Shown: piece by piece, positions 35,460 through 48,978 of the stretch | Numbering within the stretch: the first letter of the stretch is position 1 | Layout of the letters: every line of letters starts with the position of its first letter | Source of the DNA: Pseudooceanicola onchidii | Lineage (GTDB): Bacteria > Pseudomonadota > Alphaproteobacteria > Rhodobacterales > Rhodobacteraceae | Assembly (NCBI RefSeq): GCF_004959925.1 | Contig: NZ_SPUW01000002.1 | Location: 310,001 to 374,000, forward strand | Direction of reading: 5' to 3' | DNA length: 64,000 nucleotides | Translations under genes and position numbers: made by a program | The notes under the pieces: model-generated | What the model was told of the DNA's origin: nothing | The model's database searches: none | Seen by the model: only the letters and a program-made list of their open reading frames with translations

Positions 35460-37090
35460 CAGACAACGCCTTTGCCGTGGCGCAGGATCAGGCCAAGCGA
35501 CGGATCGCCCTGGCCGCCTGGGTCCTTGTGCCGCTGGCGCCGATCTCGGCCTTTCTGGCGGGCAATGCGCCTGTGCCGGTGCTGATCTTCGCGGTGATCG
35601 CCGCGGCTGGCGGCCATGCGGGATCACTGGGGGCGGGGTCGTCCGCCCGGGTTGCGGCGGCGCTTGGCCTGATCGGGCAGGCCATGGCCTTTACCGCCGC
35701 GCTGACCGGCCACCCCTGGCAGATCGACAGCCACATGCTGTTCTTCGCGCTGCTGGCCGTGACCATGGCGATGGCGGATCAGCGGGTGATCCTGGCCTCG
35801 GCGGGCGTGATCGCGCTGCATCACGGCGTGCTCTCGGTTGCCCTGCCCGGCATGATCTATCCGTCGACCGACGTGCTGGAAAACCTGGAACGAACCGCCC
35901 TGCACGGCGCCATCGTGGTGATGGAGGCCGCGGTGCTCTACATCGCGATCCGGCAGCGGGTCGACATGGACGCCGAAGTGGCCCGCTCCAACGCCGAGGC
36001 GAAGCGCGTCGGGGACGCCGAAATGGCACAACGCCGTCGCATCCTCGATGCTCAGCGCGAGATCGTGCAGCACATGCGCGACGCCGCGGCCCGGCTGGCC
36101 CGGCGTGATCTGACCGTGTCGATCACGGAAAGCTTCGGCGCGGAACACGACCAGCTGCGACAGGACTTCAACTCTGCCGTGGGTGAACTTCGCGAAACCG
36201 TGGGCAGCGTGACCGACAACGCCGCGCTGGTGTCGTCGGAAAGCCAGTCGATCTCGGCCGCGGCCAATGATTTGGCGGCGCGCACCGAACGCCAGGCCGC
36301 CAGCCTCGAAGAGGCCGTTGCCGCCATGCAGGAGATCTCGGCCGCCGTCCGGTCCTCGGCCGAGGCGGCGGTGGACGCAAAGCGCGTGGTCGCCGAAGCG
36401 GGCACGCATGCGACGGATTCGGGCACGGTGGTCGGCCGCGCGACCGAGGCGATGTCGGCCATCGAACAATCGTCCCTCGCCATTTCGCGGATCACCGAAG
36501 TCATCGATGAAATCGCCTTCCAGACCAACCTGCTGGCGCTGAACGCGGGGGTCGAAGCCGCGCGGGCGGGTGAAAACGGGCGCGGTTTTTCGGTCGTGGC
36601 GACAGAGGTGCGGGCACTGGCGGCCCGGTCGTCGGACAGCGCCCGTGAAATCAAGCAGCTGATCGAGGAATCGAATGGCCACGTGGTCAACGGTGTCTCG
36701 CTTGTCCGCGAAACCGGAGAGGCCCTGTCGCGGATCACAACCTCGGTGTCCGAAGTGGCGAACCACATATCCGCCATCGCGGGCTCTGCGGCCGAACAGG
36801 CAACGACGATCACCGCGATCGAGACGACCATGCAGGAACTGGACGCGGTGACACAGCAGAACGCGGCGATGTTCGAAGAAACCTCGGCCGCCAGCGTGTC
36901 GCTGTCGAACGAGGCCGCGTCGCTGAACGCCGCGGTCAGCCGGTTCCACATCGGCCGGGCCCGCAGCCCGGCGGCCATGGTCGCCCCCATAACCCCGCCG
37001 ACGGCGATGCCCGTCGCCACACCAGCGCGGCAGGTTGCCAATGGCGCGTCGATATCTGGCGGGTCGGATGCGGACTGGACCGAGTTCTAG
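35456..37090 (+). CDS. Methyl-accepting chemotaxis protein with multi-pass N-terminus
   Basis: 544-residue chemoreceptor. The first about 170 residues are hydrophobic with some six transmembrane segments and several in-membrane His ([23 protein letters not shown]), not the usual two segments with a periplasmic sensor. A HAMP-like helix and the methyl-accepting coiled coil follow; the conserved hairpin tip is [20 protein letters not shown] followed by [15 protein letters not shown]. The protein ends in DWTEF, matching the WxxF pentapeptide that tethers CheR/CheB in other receptors. Start at 35456 follows GGGAGG and overlaps the preceding small gene. Confidence 0.93.
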   Translation: MTDNAFAVAQDQAKRRIALAAWVLVPLAPISAFLAGNAPVPVLIFAVIAAAGGHAGSLGAGSSARVAAALGLIGQAMAFTAALTGHPWQIDSHMLFFALLAVTMAMADQRVILASAGVIALHHGVLSVALPGMIYPSTDVLENLERTALHGAIVVMEAAVLYIAIRQRVDMDAEVARSNAEAKRVGDAEMAQRRRILDAQREIVQHMRDAAARLARRDLTVSITESFGAEHDQLRQDFNSAVGELRETVGSVTDNAALVSSESQSISAAANDLAARTERQAASLEEAVAAMQEISAAVRSSAEAAVDAKRVVAEAGTHATDSGTVVGRATEAMSAIEQSSLAISRITEVIDEIAFQTNLLALNAGVEAARAGENGRGFSVVATEVRALAARSSDSAREIKQLIEESNGHVVNGVSLVRETGEALSRITTSVSEVANHISAIAGSAAEQATTITAIETTMQELDAVTQQNAAMFEETSAASVSLSNEAASLNAAVSRFHIGRARSPAAMVAPITPPTAMPVATPARQVANGASISGGSDADWTEF

Positions 37091-37105
37091 GTCCCGATAC
37101 GAAAA

Positions 37106-37130
37106 GACCCGGGCCGATCTGGCCCGGGTC
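37106..37130. terminator. Terminator between chemoreceptor and msrA
   Basis: Perfect 10-bp stem GACCCGGGCC / GGCCCGGGTC with a five-base loop. Read on the minus strand it is followed by TTTTC, making it a Rho-independent terminator for the msrB-msrA operon. It also separates the convergent chemoreceptor gene. Confidence 0.85.
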
Positions 37131-37135
37131 CTGGA

Positions 37136-37642
37136 TCATTCCGCCGCGCGGCGCGGCAGCACCCAGTCGGGACGCGGGAAGTGGCAGGTATAGCCATTGG
37201 GAATGCGCTCCAGGTAGTCCTGATGCTCGGGCTCGGCTTCCCAGAACTCACCGACGGGTTCCACCTCGGTCACCACCCGGCCGGGCCAGAGACCCGAGGC
37301 ATTGACGTCGGCGATCGTGTCTTCGGCGACCTGTTTCTGATCCTCGTCGACATAGTAGATCGCCGACCGATAGCTGAGCCCGATGTCGTTGCCCTGCCGG
37401 TTCAGCGTGGTCGGATCGTGGATCTGGAAGAACACCTCAAGCAGCTGGCGATAGGTGATCCTTGCCGGATCGAAGATCACCTCGATCCCCTCGGCATGGG
37501 TGCCATGGTTGCGATAGGTGGCATTGGCCACGTCCCCGCCGGTATAGCCCACGCGGGTGCGCAGAACGCCGGGAAGCTTGCGGATCAGGTCCTGCATGCC
37601 CCAAAAACAGCCCCCCGCCAGAACAGCACGTGCTTCAGTCAT
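37136..37642 (-). CDS. msrA: Peptide-methionine (S)-S-oxide reductase MsrA
   Basis: 168-residue enzyme repairing S-form methionine sulfoxide in proteins. The catalytic Cys is in [10 protein letters not shown], the family signature GCFW. Other conserved points are [20 protein letters not shown] and [11 protein letters not shown]. The start overlaps the msrB stop (ATGA), giving a coupled msrB-msrA unit that covers both sulfoxide stereoisomers. The longer open frame upstream is antisense noise within msrB. Confidence 0.95.
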   Translation of the reverse strand: MTEARAVLAGGCFWGMQDLIRKLPGVLRTRVGYTGGDVANATYRNHGTHAEGIEVIFDPARITYRQLLEVFFQIHDPTTLNRQGNDIGLSYRSAIYYVDEDQKQVAEDTIADVNASGLWPGRVVTEVEPVGEFWEAEPEHQDYLERIPNGYTCHFPRPDWVLPRRAAE

Positions 37643-38088
37643 CGGATGTCCTCCACCTGGTCGATGTAATCGCCATAGCCTTCGGCCTCCATCTCCTCTT
37701 TCGGGACAAAGCGCAGCGAGGCCGAGTTGATGCAATAGCGCAGCCCGCCGCGATCGACAGGCCCGTCGGGAAAGACATGACCGAGGTGGCTGTCACCATG
37801 GGTCGACCGCACCTCGACCCGGATCATCCCGTGCGAGGTATCGCGCAGTTCCGCGACATGCGCCGGTTCGATCGGCTTGGTAAAGCTGGGCCAGCCACAG
37901 CCGCTGTCATACTTGTCGGCCGAGGCGAACAGCGGCTCACCGGACACGACGTCCACGAAGATCCCGGGGCGCTTTTCGTTCAGCAGGGGGCCGGTGCCCG
38001 GGCGCTCCGTGCCGTTTTCCTGTGTGACCCGATACTCTTCGGGCGTGAGACGCGCCAGCGCCTCGTCGGTCTTGGCATATGTTGGCAT
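37639..38088 (-). CDS. msrB: Peptide-methionine (R)-S-oxide reductase MsrB
   Basis: 149-residue enzyme repairing R-form methionine sulfoxide. The motifs [27 protein letters not shown] and the catalytic Cys in [14 protein letters not shown] are intact. The two CxxC zinc sites of many MsrB proteins are missing (VSGEPLFAS occupies the first), so this is the non-zinc type with SGCGW Cys as a possible resolving residue. Translationally coupled to msrA downstream. Confidence 0.95.
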   Translation of the reverse strand: MPTYAKTDEALARLTPEEYRVTQENGTERPGTGPLLNEKRPGIFVDVVSGEPLFASADKYDSGCGWPSFTKPIEPAHVAELRDTSHGMIRVEVRSTHGDSHLGHVFPDGPVDRGGLRYCINSASLRFVPKEEMEAEGYGDYIDQVEDIR

Positions 38089-38138
38089 GGGGTCCTCCGG
38101 TTGCCTTGAGCACAGATATGGACCGTGCAGGCACGGTT

Positions 38139-39176
38139 TCAAAGGGGGGCAAGACGGCCAAGCGCCCAGGACGCGGCGTCCGCCACCACCGGGTCCGGGT
38201 CGTTCAGATGCGGACGGGCAGCCTCGGCCAGGGCCGGATCGCCGCTGTTTCCGATGGCATAAAGCACGTTGCGGACAAAGCGGTTGCGCCCGATCCGCTT
38301 GATCGGCGATCCGCTGAACATCGCACGAAACGCGGCGTCGTCCAGTGCCGCCAGATCGGCCAGCGCGGGGGCCACCAGCGCATCCCGCGCGTGATACTTC
38401 GCCTCGCGCGCGACCTCGGCGAACTTGTTCCAGGGGCAGACCGCCAGGCAGTCGTCGCAGCCATAGATGCGGTTGCCCAGGCCTGCGCGTAGGTCGGGGT
38501 CGACGGGGCCGGCATGTTCGATCGTCAGGTAGGAAATGCAGCGCCGCGCATCCAGTTGATAGGGCGCGGGAAAGGCATCGGTCGGACAGGCATCCAGACA
38601 GCGGCGGCAGGAACCGCAGTGATCGACTTCGGCCGCATCGGGCGCCAGATCCAGCGTGGTGAAGATCGCGCCCAGAAAGAACCAGCTGCCCAGATCGCGG
38701 CTCACCAGGTTCGTATGCTTGCCCTGCCAGCCCAGCCCGGCGGCGGCGCCCAGGGGTTTCTCCATCACCGGGGCGGTGTCGACAAAGACCTTCACCTCGC
38801 CCGATCCGGCTTCGGCCAGCAGCCAGCGCGCCAATCGTTTCAACCGTTTCTTCACCACGTCGTGGTAGTCGCGGTTGCGGGCATAGACGGAAATCGCCGC
38901 GCGGTCCGGCGTTTCCAGCAGGGCCAGCGGATCTTCCTCGGGGCCGTAATTCTCGGCCAGCATGATCACCGATCGCGCCTCGGGCCAGAGCGCCGACGGA
39001 TCGCCGCGCCACTGCGTGCGCTCGGCCATCCAGCCCATCTGCCCGTGGTACCCGGCCTCCAGAAAGGTCTTCAGACGCGCGGGGGCAAGGGGGATGTCGG
39101 TCGGCCGACAGATCCGCGCGGCGTCAAAGCCTTCGGCCTGCGCCTGATCCACCAGCTTTTGTTTCAGATCGCCCAT
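38139..39176 (-). CDS. queG: Epoxyqueuosine reductase QueG
   Basis: Cobalamin-dependent iron-sulfur enzyme performing the last step of queuosine synthesis in tRNA. It has 345 residues. Two 4Fe-4S clusters are shown by [16 protein letters not shown] and [13 protein letters not shown]. The N-terminal cobalamin domain includes [11 protein letters not shown] and the catalytic region [19 protein letters not shown], followed by a C-terminal HEAT-like end. Its start codon lies only a few bases after a dispersed repeat whose tail (GGCAAAAAGAAC) directly forms the leader. Confidence 0.94.
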   Translation of the reverse strand: MGDLKQKLVDQAQAEGFDAARICRPTDIPLAPARLKTFLEAGYHGQMGWMAERTQWRGDPSALWPEARSVIMLAENYGPEEDPLALLETPDRAAISVYARNRDYHDVVKKRLKRLARWLLAEAGSGEVKVFVDTAPVMEKPLGAAAGLGWQGKHTNLVSRDLGSWFFLGAIFTTLDLAPDAAEVDHCGSCRRCLDACPTDAFPAPYQLDARRCISYLTIEHAGPVDPDLRAGLGNRIYGCDDCLAVCPWNKFAEVAREAKYHARDALVAPALADLAALDDAAFRAMFSGSPIKRIGRNRFVRNVLYAIGNSGDPALAEAARPHLNDPDPVVADAASWALGRLAPL

Positions 39177-39180
39177 GTTC

Positions 39181-39236
39181 TTTTTGCCAGAAATATCCCG
39201 GGGGAGTCGCCGCAGGCGACGGGGGCAGCGCCCCCA
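39181..39236 (-). repeat. Dispersed GC-rich hairpin repeat, copy 3
   Basis: Read on the minus strand: GGGGGCGCTGCCCCC (hairpin), GTCGCCTGCGGCGAC (second hairpin), TCCCCCGGGATATTTCTGGC, then AAAAAGAAC, abutting the queG start. It has the same element order as the copies at 16451 and 34116. It lies between the GST stop and the queG start, all on the minus strand. Confidence 0.65.
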
Positions 39237-39262
39237 TCCGTCCTAGCACGGGGCCTCCGCGA

Positions 39263-39928
39263 TCAGAAATCCAGATCGGCGTAATGGGCGGGCGGCGGAA
39301 AACCCGGCACGACATCGGCCAGGATCGACCGGAAGGCCGGGCGCGACTTGATCTTGGCGTACCAGTCCTTGACGTTCTGCGACCGGTTCCAGTCCACGTC
39401 CGAGATGTAGTCGAGGCAGCTCAGCTGCGCGGCGGCGGCGAAATCGGCCAGCGTCATCGAATTGCCGGCCAGCCAACGACGGTGGTCCAGCAGCCAGCTC
39501 ATGTAATCCAGGTGGAACTTGATCTTCTGCGCACCGGCCTTGATGTTCTTGCTTTCCGGATAGCCCGATTTCATCAGCTTCTTGTTGACGCGTTCGTACA
39601 GAAGGTTCGCGGTGACCTCCTTGTGGAACTTGTCGTCGAACCAGCCGATCAGGCGGCGCACCTCGGCGCGGTCTTCGGGGCGGGCGGGCATCAGGGCGGG
39701 CTCGGGCCAGACTTCCTCGACCCATTCGCAGATCGCCGCGCTTTCCGCCATGTAACGGCCTTCGGTCTTCAGCACCGGCACCTTGCCGGCCGGGTTGCGG
39801 CGCAGGAAATCGGTGTCGCGATCCCAGTAGCGTTCCTCGACCAGCTGGACTTCGACCCGTTTCTCACCAAGCGAGAGGCGAACCTTGCGGCAGAACGGGG
39901 ACAGGGGAACGTGGTACAGGGTCAGCAT
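39263..39928 (-). CDS. Glutathione S-transferase family protein
   Basis: 221 residues: N-terminal thioredoxin-like domain with YHVPLSPFCRKVRLSLGEK (Ser/Cys near the active site) and the glutathione-binding NPAGKVPVLKTEG / YMAESAAICEW, then an all-helical C-terminal domain with LAGNSMTLADFAAAAQLS. The substrate is unknown. The ATG at 39928 is chosen over an upstream TTG. It precedes queG on the same strand with a repeat in the gap. Confidence 0.88.
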   Translation of the reverse strand: MLTLYHVPLSPFCRKVRLSLGEKRVEVQLVEERYWDRDTDFLRRNPAGKVPVLKTEGRYMAESAAICEWVEEVWPEPALMPARPEDRAEVRRLIGWFDDKFHKEVTANLLYERVNKKLMKSGYPESKNIKAGAQKIKFHLDYMSWLLDHRRWLAGNSMTLADFAAAAQLSCLDYISDVDWNRSQNVKDWYAKIKSRPAFRSILADVVPGFPPPAHYADLDF

Positions 39929-39980
39929 GGTCAATCTTTAAAATGGCTGTGGGTCACTTAGCCTTCTGCGCGGGTGGATT

Positions 39981-40721
39981 TCAATCCTCGAAGCAGGCTG
40001 CACGGCCATCCGCGCGGATCGTCGCGGCCCCGTCCATGATCGCCGAAGCGCGCCTGCTGACGAAATCCGTGGGGCGGCTGGCCGAACGCTGCTTGGGCGA
40101 AGGCAGGATCGCGGCCAGCAGCGCCGCCTGTCGCGCCGAAAGCTCGTCGGGCCCGATGCCGAAATAGTGATGAGCCGCGGCATCCACGCCGAACACGCCT
40201 TCGTCGAACTCGGCCATGTTCAGATAGACTTCGAGGATGCGCTGTTTCGACCAGACCAGTTCGACCACCGGAGTCATCAGCGCCTCAAGCGCCTTCCGCG
40301 TCCAGTTGCGCCCGTGCCAGAGGTAGACGTTCTTGACCACCTGCTGCGTCAGGGTCGAGGCGCCGCGATTGCCGCCCGCGTCGATGGCGTTGCGGATCGC
40401 AGCCATGTCAAAGCCCCAGTGCGTGCAGAAATTGGCATCTTCGGCAGCGACGACGGATCGGGCCATGACCGGCGCGATCTGATCGAAATCCACCCATTCC
40501 TGGTCGATCGACCCAAGGCGAAGTTCTTCGGTTTTCATGTAAAGGCCGGTGATCGGGTTCACGATCGTGTAAAGGCCCGTCGCAAACAGGACGAGTCCCG
40601 CAACCAGCAGGACAAGGCGCAGGATCCAGCGCCGCAGCCAGCGCAGCGGGCGGGGCCGGGTGCGCGTAGGGCTTTTGCGGCCGGTCGTGCGGCTGGGTTT
40701 GCGGGTGGTGCGTCTGGCCAT
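39981..40721 (-). CDS. mtgA: Monofunctional peptidoglycan glycosyltransferase
   Basis: Inner-membrane GT51 enzyme polymerising lipid II into glycan strands; 246 residues. A very basic N-terminus (many Arg/Lys/Thr) precedes one transmembrane anchor (LRLVLLVAGLVLFATGLYTI). Catalytic Glu in SVVAAEDANFCTHWG, then GASTLTQQVVKNVYL, RKALEALMTPVVEL and ILEVYLNMAEF, the five GT51 motifs. No transpeptidase domain follows, so it is not a class A PBP. Confidence 0.94.
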   Translation of the reverse strand: MARRTTRKPSRTTGRKSPTRTRPRPLRWLRRWILRLVLLVAGLVLFATGLYTIVNPITGLYMKTEELRLGSIDQEWVDFDQIAPVMARSVVAAEDANFCTHWGFDMAAIRNAIDAGGNRGASTLTQQVVKNVYLWHGRNWTRKALEALMTPVVELVWSKQRILEVYLNMAEFDEGVFGVDAAAHHYFGIGPDELSARQAALLAAILPSPKQRSASRPTDFVSRRASAIMDGAATIRADGRAACFED

Positions 40722-40727
40722 CCCGCC

Positions 40728-41186
40728 CTATCCCGCCTTTTGACCGGCGGGGTCAAGGTCCATGTCCGGCGGCCCCATGGCGCCAAGCGACTGCAGGATC
40801 GCGGCAATCCGCTTCAGGTCGCCGGCCCAGCTTTCCAGTTCGACCTGTTCACCGTTGCGCAGGTTCAGCGTCAGGACAGGCCCGTCAGAGGAGGCGTCGG
40901 ACAGGCTCAGGTCATGGATGTGCTGCACCGGGATGCGGCGATGCAGGCGCAGGGGATGCAGGATCACCTCGCGCTGGGTGATCCAGATGTGGATGATCGG
41001 CGGCAGCATCAACAGCGCCACCCCCGCCAGCATCAGGGACGAGGCCAGCGCCCAGAGCCCCCATGTTCGCCAAAGCCCTTCGGTCGGCGCGATCACCTGC
41101 ATGGCCACGATGCCGATCCCCGCAAGGATCAGCGCGGCCTTCAGCCCGGTCCGGGGCGGGTTTCGATGTTCATAAAGCAGGCGCAT
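40728..41186 (-). CDS. Two-TM membrane protein, PH-like, unknown function
   Basis: 152 residues. Two hydrophobic segments (AALILAGIGIVAMQVIA and WALASSLMLAGVALLMLPPII) form a hairpin, followed by a soluble domain of about 80 residues whose pattern (WITQREVILHPLRLHRRIPVQHI ... LTLNLRNGEQVELESW) resembles bacterial PH-like (YdbS/DUF304) proteins. Function unknown. It lies seven bases upstream of mtgA on the same strand and is probably co-transcribed with it. Confidence 0.65.
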   Translation of the reverse strand: MRLLYEHRNPPRTGLKAALILAGIGIVAMQVIAPTEGLWRTWGLWALASSLMLAGVALLMLPPIIHIWITQREVILHPLRLHRRIPVQHIHDLSLSDASSDGPVLTLNLRNGEQVELESWAGDLKRIAAILQSLGAMGPPDMDLDPAGQKAG

Positions 41187-41290
41187 GGGGGATCCGGCTG
41201 TCGTCCCCCTCAGCCTAGCGCGATTTCGGCAGGTGGCGACAGTGGGTTGCGACCTGTGGCGGGCCGGGGGATGCAGTGACCCGCAAGGCA

Positions 41291-41322
41291 AAGGGCCCGC
41301 CAGATCGCTCTGACGGGCCCTT
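41291..41322 (-). terminator. Terminator downstream of gltB
   Basis: Stem of AAGGGCCCG / CGGGCCCTT extended by CAGA / TCTG after one mismatch, with a four-base loop. It lies 19 bases after the gltB stop. On the minus strand the arm ends in CCCTTTG, a short T-run. Confidence 0.7.
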
Positions 41323-41340
41323 CGGCAGGTTCCGGTCCGA

Positions 41341-45879
<4,539 letters not shown>

Positions 45880-45919
45880 GCGAGGTTCCTTTCGAAACGG
45901 GGCCCCGGGGGGCGGAAAA

Positions 45920-46351
45920 TCAATCGAGGCTTACGCCATGCTTTGCCATCACCTCGGCGCGTGTGGCGCGGGGATGGTCGCCCGAAAAGGCGTAGGATCC
46001 GGGCTTCTGGTCGATGAAGATCTCTTCCTCGAGCGTGAAATCCGAAGGGGTGTCGAACAGGCCAAGCGACAGTTCCGTCGTCGTGGCCGTATCGCCGGTG
46101 AGCCGGTAGTAGAGGGTCGATCCGCAGCGCCCGCACCAGGCCCGTTCGGCCCAGTCCGAGCTTTGCAGCGTTCGGATATGTGCAACCCCTTGGAACCGCA
46201 GCCCGTCATTGGGAACAGAGACGCCCATGAAGGCCGATCCGGTCCAGCGGCGGCACATCTCGCAATGGCAGATCTGGAACGTGAGCGCGTCGGTCAGCGC
46301 GGTGAATTTCACCGCGCCGCACATGCACTGTCCTGTCTTTTCCTGAGCCAT
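45920..46351 (-). CDS. GFA-family protein between gltD and gltB
   Basis: 143 residues of the glutathione-dependent formaldehyde-activating (GFA) fold. Zinc Cys in TGQCMCGAVKF, ICHCEMCRRWTG and AWCGRCGSTLYY. Same family as the protein at 17214-17585, but longer and with low similarity outside the motifs; the function is unknown. It sits inside the glutamate synthase gene cluster on the same strand (111 bp after gltD, 40 bp before gltB), an unusual insertion. The start at 46351 is preferred over a longer frame to 46378. Confidence 0.85.
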   Translation of the reverse strand: MAQEKTGQCMCGAVKFTALTDALTFQICHCEMCRRWTGSAFMGVSVPNDGLRFQGVAHIRTLQSSDWAERAWCGRCGSTLYYRLTGDTATTTELSLGLFDTPSDFTLEEEIFIDQKPGSYAFSGDHPRATRAEVMAKHGVSLD

Positions 46352-46462
46352 TGATCCGGGCCTTCTTGCTGGGATCACATTACTACGGGGATGCGGGGTG
46401 TTGCCTGTCGGCGGCCACCGCGCGGTGAGATTTCTTTGCTTGCGCCTGAAAGCGCAGGCTTT

Positions 46463-47899
46463 TTATTCGGCCGCGACCGCCTTTTCGGCGGTCAGATCGT
46501 CCAGCAGGGCCGCCACGCAGTCCCGGCCGTCGCGAATCGCCCACACGACGAGCGAGGCGCCGCGGACGATGTCCCCAATTGCATAGACACCATCGAGGCT
46601 GGTCTTGCCGGTGCCGAATTCGGCGCGGATGGTGCCCCAACGGGTCACGGCCAGTTCCGGCTGATCCCACAGCGTCGGCAGATCCTCGGGTTCGAACCCA
46701 AGCGCCTTGATGACCAGGTCGGCCTCTTCGACGTAGTCCGAGCCTTCGATCAGTTCGGGGGACTGGCGTCCCGAGGAATCCGGCGCGCCAAGGCGCATCT
46801 TCTGGATGGTCAGGCTGGACACCGCATCGCCCGAGAAATCCAGCGGGTTGGACAGCCAGACAAATTCGACGCCCTCTTCCTCGGCGTTCTGCACTTCGCG
46901 CTGCGATCCCGGCATGTTGGCGCGGTCACGGCGATAGAGGCACTTCACACTGGTCGCGCCCTGGCGGATCGCGGTGCGCACGCAGTCCATCGCGGTGTCG
47001 CCACCGCCGACCACGACGACCTTCTTGCCGTTGGCGTTCAGCTCTCCGCTTTCGAACTCGGGGACCTTGTCGCCAAAGTTCGACGCCTTGTTCGAAGCGG
47101 TGAGGTAGTCGATTGCGCGGACGATCCCCTTGGCATCACTACCGGGCTGGGTCAGTTCGCGGGTCTTGTAGACACCGGTGGCGATGATGACCTTGTCGTG
47201 CTTGGCGCGGATGTCGGCGAAAGAGATATCCTCGCCCACGGTCGTGTTCATGATAAATTCGACGCCCGACTGTTCCAGCTGGTCGATGCGCCGCATCACG
47301 ACGTCCTTTTCCAGCTTGAAGCCGGGGATGCCGTAGGTCAGCAGCCCGCCGCCACGGTCGTAACGGTCATAGACGGTCACCTGCACGCCGGCGCGGCGCA
47401 GCATGTCGGCGGCGGCAAGGCCACCGGGGCCCGCGCCGATGATGCCGACCGATTCCTTGCGCTCGATCGAGGGGGTCACCGGTTTGACCCAGCCATTTTC
47501 CCAGGCCGTGTCGGTGATGTACTTTTCAACCGCGCCGATGGTGACGGTGCCGTGGCCGGATTGTTCGATGACGCAGTTGCCTTCGCACAGACGGTCCTGC
47601 GGGCAGATGCGGCCGCAGATTTCCGGGAAGGTGTTGGTCGCCTGGCTGACCTGGTAGGCCTCTTCCAGGCGATTGGTCGCGGTCAGGCGCAGCCAATCGG
47701 GGATGTTGTTGTGCAGCGGGCAGTGCGACTGGCAGTAAGGCACACCGCACTGGGAACAGCGCGAGGCCTGCTCTTCCGCCTTGGTGGCCGCGTATTCTGC
47801 ATAGATTTCGTTGAAGTCCTTGTTCCGGGCCTCGGCGTCACGCTTTTCAGGCATGTCGCGGTTCACGGTCACGAATTTCAACATCGGTTGCTTGGCCAC
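46463..47899 (-). CDS. gltD: Glutamate synthase (NADPH) small subunit
   Basis: 478-residue flavoprotein that transfers electrons from NADPH to the large subunit. Two N-terminal 4Fe-4S clusters (CSQCGVPYCQSHCPLHNNIP and CGRICPQDRLCEGNC), FAD site VGIIGAGPGGLAAAD and NADPH site KKVVVVGGGDTAMDC. It is transcribed first, ahead of the GFA gene and gltB. The upstream region shared with the divergent uppP holds overlapping AT-rich palindromes that could be an operator. Confidence 0.96.
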   Translation of the reverse strand: MAKQPMLKFVTVNRDMPEKRDAEARNKDFNEIYAEYAATKAEEQASRCSQCGVPYCQSHCPLHNNIPDWLRLTATNRLEEAYQVSQATNTFPEICGRICPQDRLCEGNCVIEQSGHGTVTIGAVEKYITDTAWENGWVKPVTPSIERKESVGIIGAGPGGLAAADMLRRAGVQVTVYDRYDRGGGLLTYGIPGFKLEKDVVMRRIDQLEQSGVEFIMNTTVGEDISFADIRAKHDKVIIATGVYKTRELTQPGSDAKGIVRAIDYLTASNKASNFGDKVPEFESGELNANGKKVVVVGGGDTAMDCVRTAIRQGATSVKCLYRRDRANMPGSQREVQNAEEEGVEFVWLSNPLDFSGDAVSSLTIQKMRLGAPDSSGRQSPELIEGSDYVEEADLVIKALGFEPEDLPTLWDQPELAVTRWGTIRAEFGTGKTSLDGVYAIGDIVRGASLVVWAIRDGRDCVAALLDDLTAEKAVAAE

Positions 47900-47957
47900 G
47901 CGGAATCCCTCGCTTCTGCTTGCTGAGGGGTTCTTAGAGGAAGCCTGGGGAAAAGAA

Positions 47958-47978
47958 AAGTCATAAGTGCTGACTTAT
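47958..47978. promoter_or_regulatory. Overlapping palindromes in the gltD-uppP divergent gap
   Basis: Two nested dyads share the sequence: AAGTCA-7 bases-TGACTT (47958-47976) and ATAAGT-4 bases-ACTTAT (47963-47978). They lie about 60 bp upstream of gltD and 136 bp upstream of uppP in an AT-richer stretch. The position suits a regulator-binding site, but the regulator is unknown; T/A-runs on both sides also allow a hairpin reading. Confidence 0.4.
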
Positions 47979-48113
47979 TTTTCTGAATTCGACGCGGCAT
48001 CCCCGAAAAACGAATGAGTCGCGGTCGATTTTTGGTCCGAACCGGACCTTACATCTCTCTTCCCATATCCCATCAAAGGCTTAAACACGGCAGCAAAGGC
48101 GAAAGGTGTCCCC

Positions 48114-48917
48114 ATGCCCCTGTTTCAACTGATCCTGCTGGCCGTCATCCAGGGCGTCACGGAGTTTCTGCCGATTTCGTCCTCGGGGCACCTGATTCTT
48201 CTTCCCCAGCTTACTTCGCTGGCGGATCAGGGTCAGGCGCTGGATGTCTCGGTGCATGTGGGGACCCTGGGCGCGGTGATTCTGTACTTCTGGTCCGACG
48301 TGCGCGAGGCCGTGGCGGGCCTGCCGCGGCTGCTGCGCGGCAGGCTGGACACGCCGGGCGCGCGGCTGGCCTTCCTGCTGATCGTCGCGACGATCCCGGC
48401 GGTGGTCATCGGCTTCATCCTCAAGGCCACGGGCGCGATAGACCTGATGCGCTCGGCCTTCGTGATCGGCTGGACCATGCTGATCTTCGGCGTGGTGCTG
48501 TGGTGGGCCGACCAGAAGGGCGCCGAGGTGAAGGAGGCGCAGGACTGGACCCTGCGCGAAGCCTGGCTGCTGGGCCTGTGGCAGGCGGTGGCGCTGATCC
48601 CCGGCACGTCGCGGTCGGGCATCACGATCACCGGCGCGCGGTTCATGGGCTACAGGCGGACGGATGCGGCCAAGGTGTCGATGCTGATGTCGATCCCGGT
48701 GATCCTGGCCTCGGCCGCGCTGCTGGGCGTGGACGTGGTGAAGGAACATGATCTGGGCAAGCTGTCGGATCTGGCGATCGCGACGGCGCTGGCTTTCGTG
48801 TCGGCGCTTCTGGCGCTGACGCTGATGATGCGGCTGCTGCGGTCGGTCAGCTTCACGCCCTACGTGATCTACCGCGTGGTGCTGGGCGTGGGGCTGATCT
48901 GGTGGGCCTGGCCGTAG
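48114..48917 (+). CDS. uppP: Undecaprenyl-diphosphate phosphatase
   Basis: Inner-membrane enzyme regenerating the lipid carrier undecaprenyl phosphate for peptidoglycan synthesis (also known as BacA); 267 residues with about eight hydrophobic segments. The N-terminal motif VIQGVTEFLPISSSGHLIL contains the catalytic Glu and the Ser-rich loop; the second conserved motif is LIPGTSRSGITITGARF with the Arg. Divergent from the glutamate synthase cluster. Confidence 0.95.
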   Translation: MPLFQLILLAVIQGVTEFLPISSSGHLILLPQLTSLADQGQALDVSVHVGTLGAVILYFWSDVREAVAGLPRLLRGRLDTPGARLAFLLIVATIPAVVIGFILKATGAIDLMRSAFVIGWTMLIFGVVLWWADQKGAEVKEAQDWTLREAWLLGLWQAVALIPGTSRSGITITGARFMGYRRTDAAKVSMLMSIPVILASAALLGVDVVKEHDLGKLSDLAIATALAFVSALLALTLMMRLLRSVSFTPYVIYRVVLGVGLIWWAWP

Positions 48918-48978
48918 GGCCGAGTGCGTATCGACCAACTGGCTCTTGTTTCCGCGCGAAGCAGCGGCGAAGCCGCCG

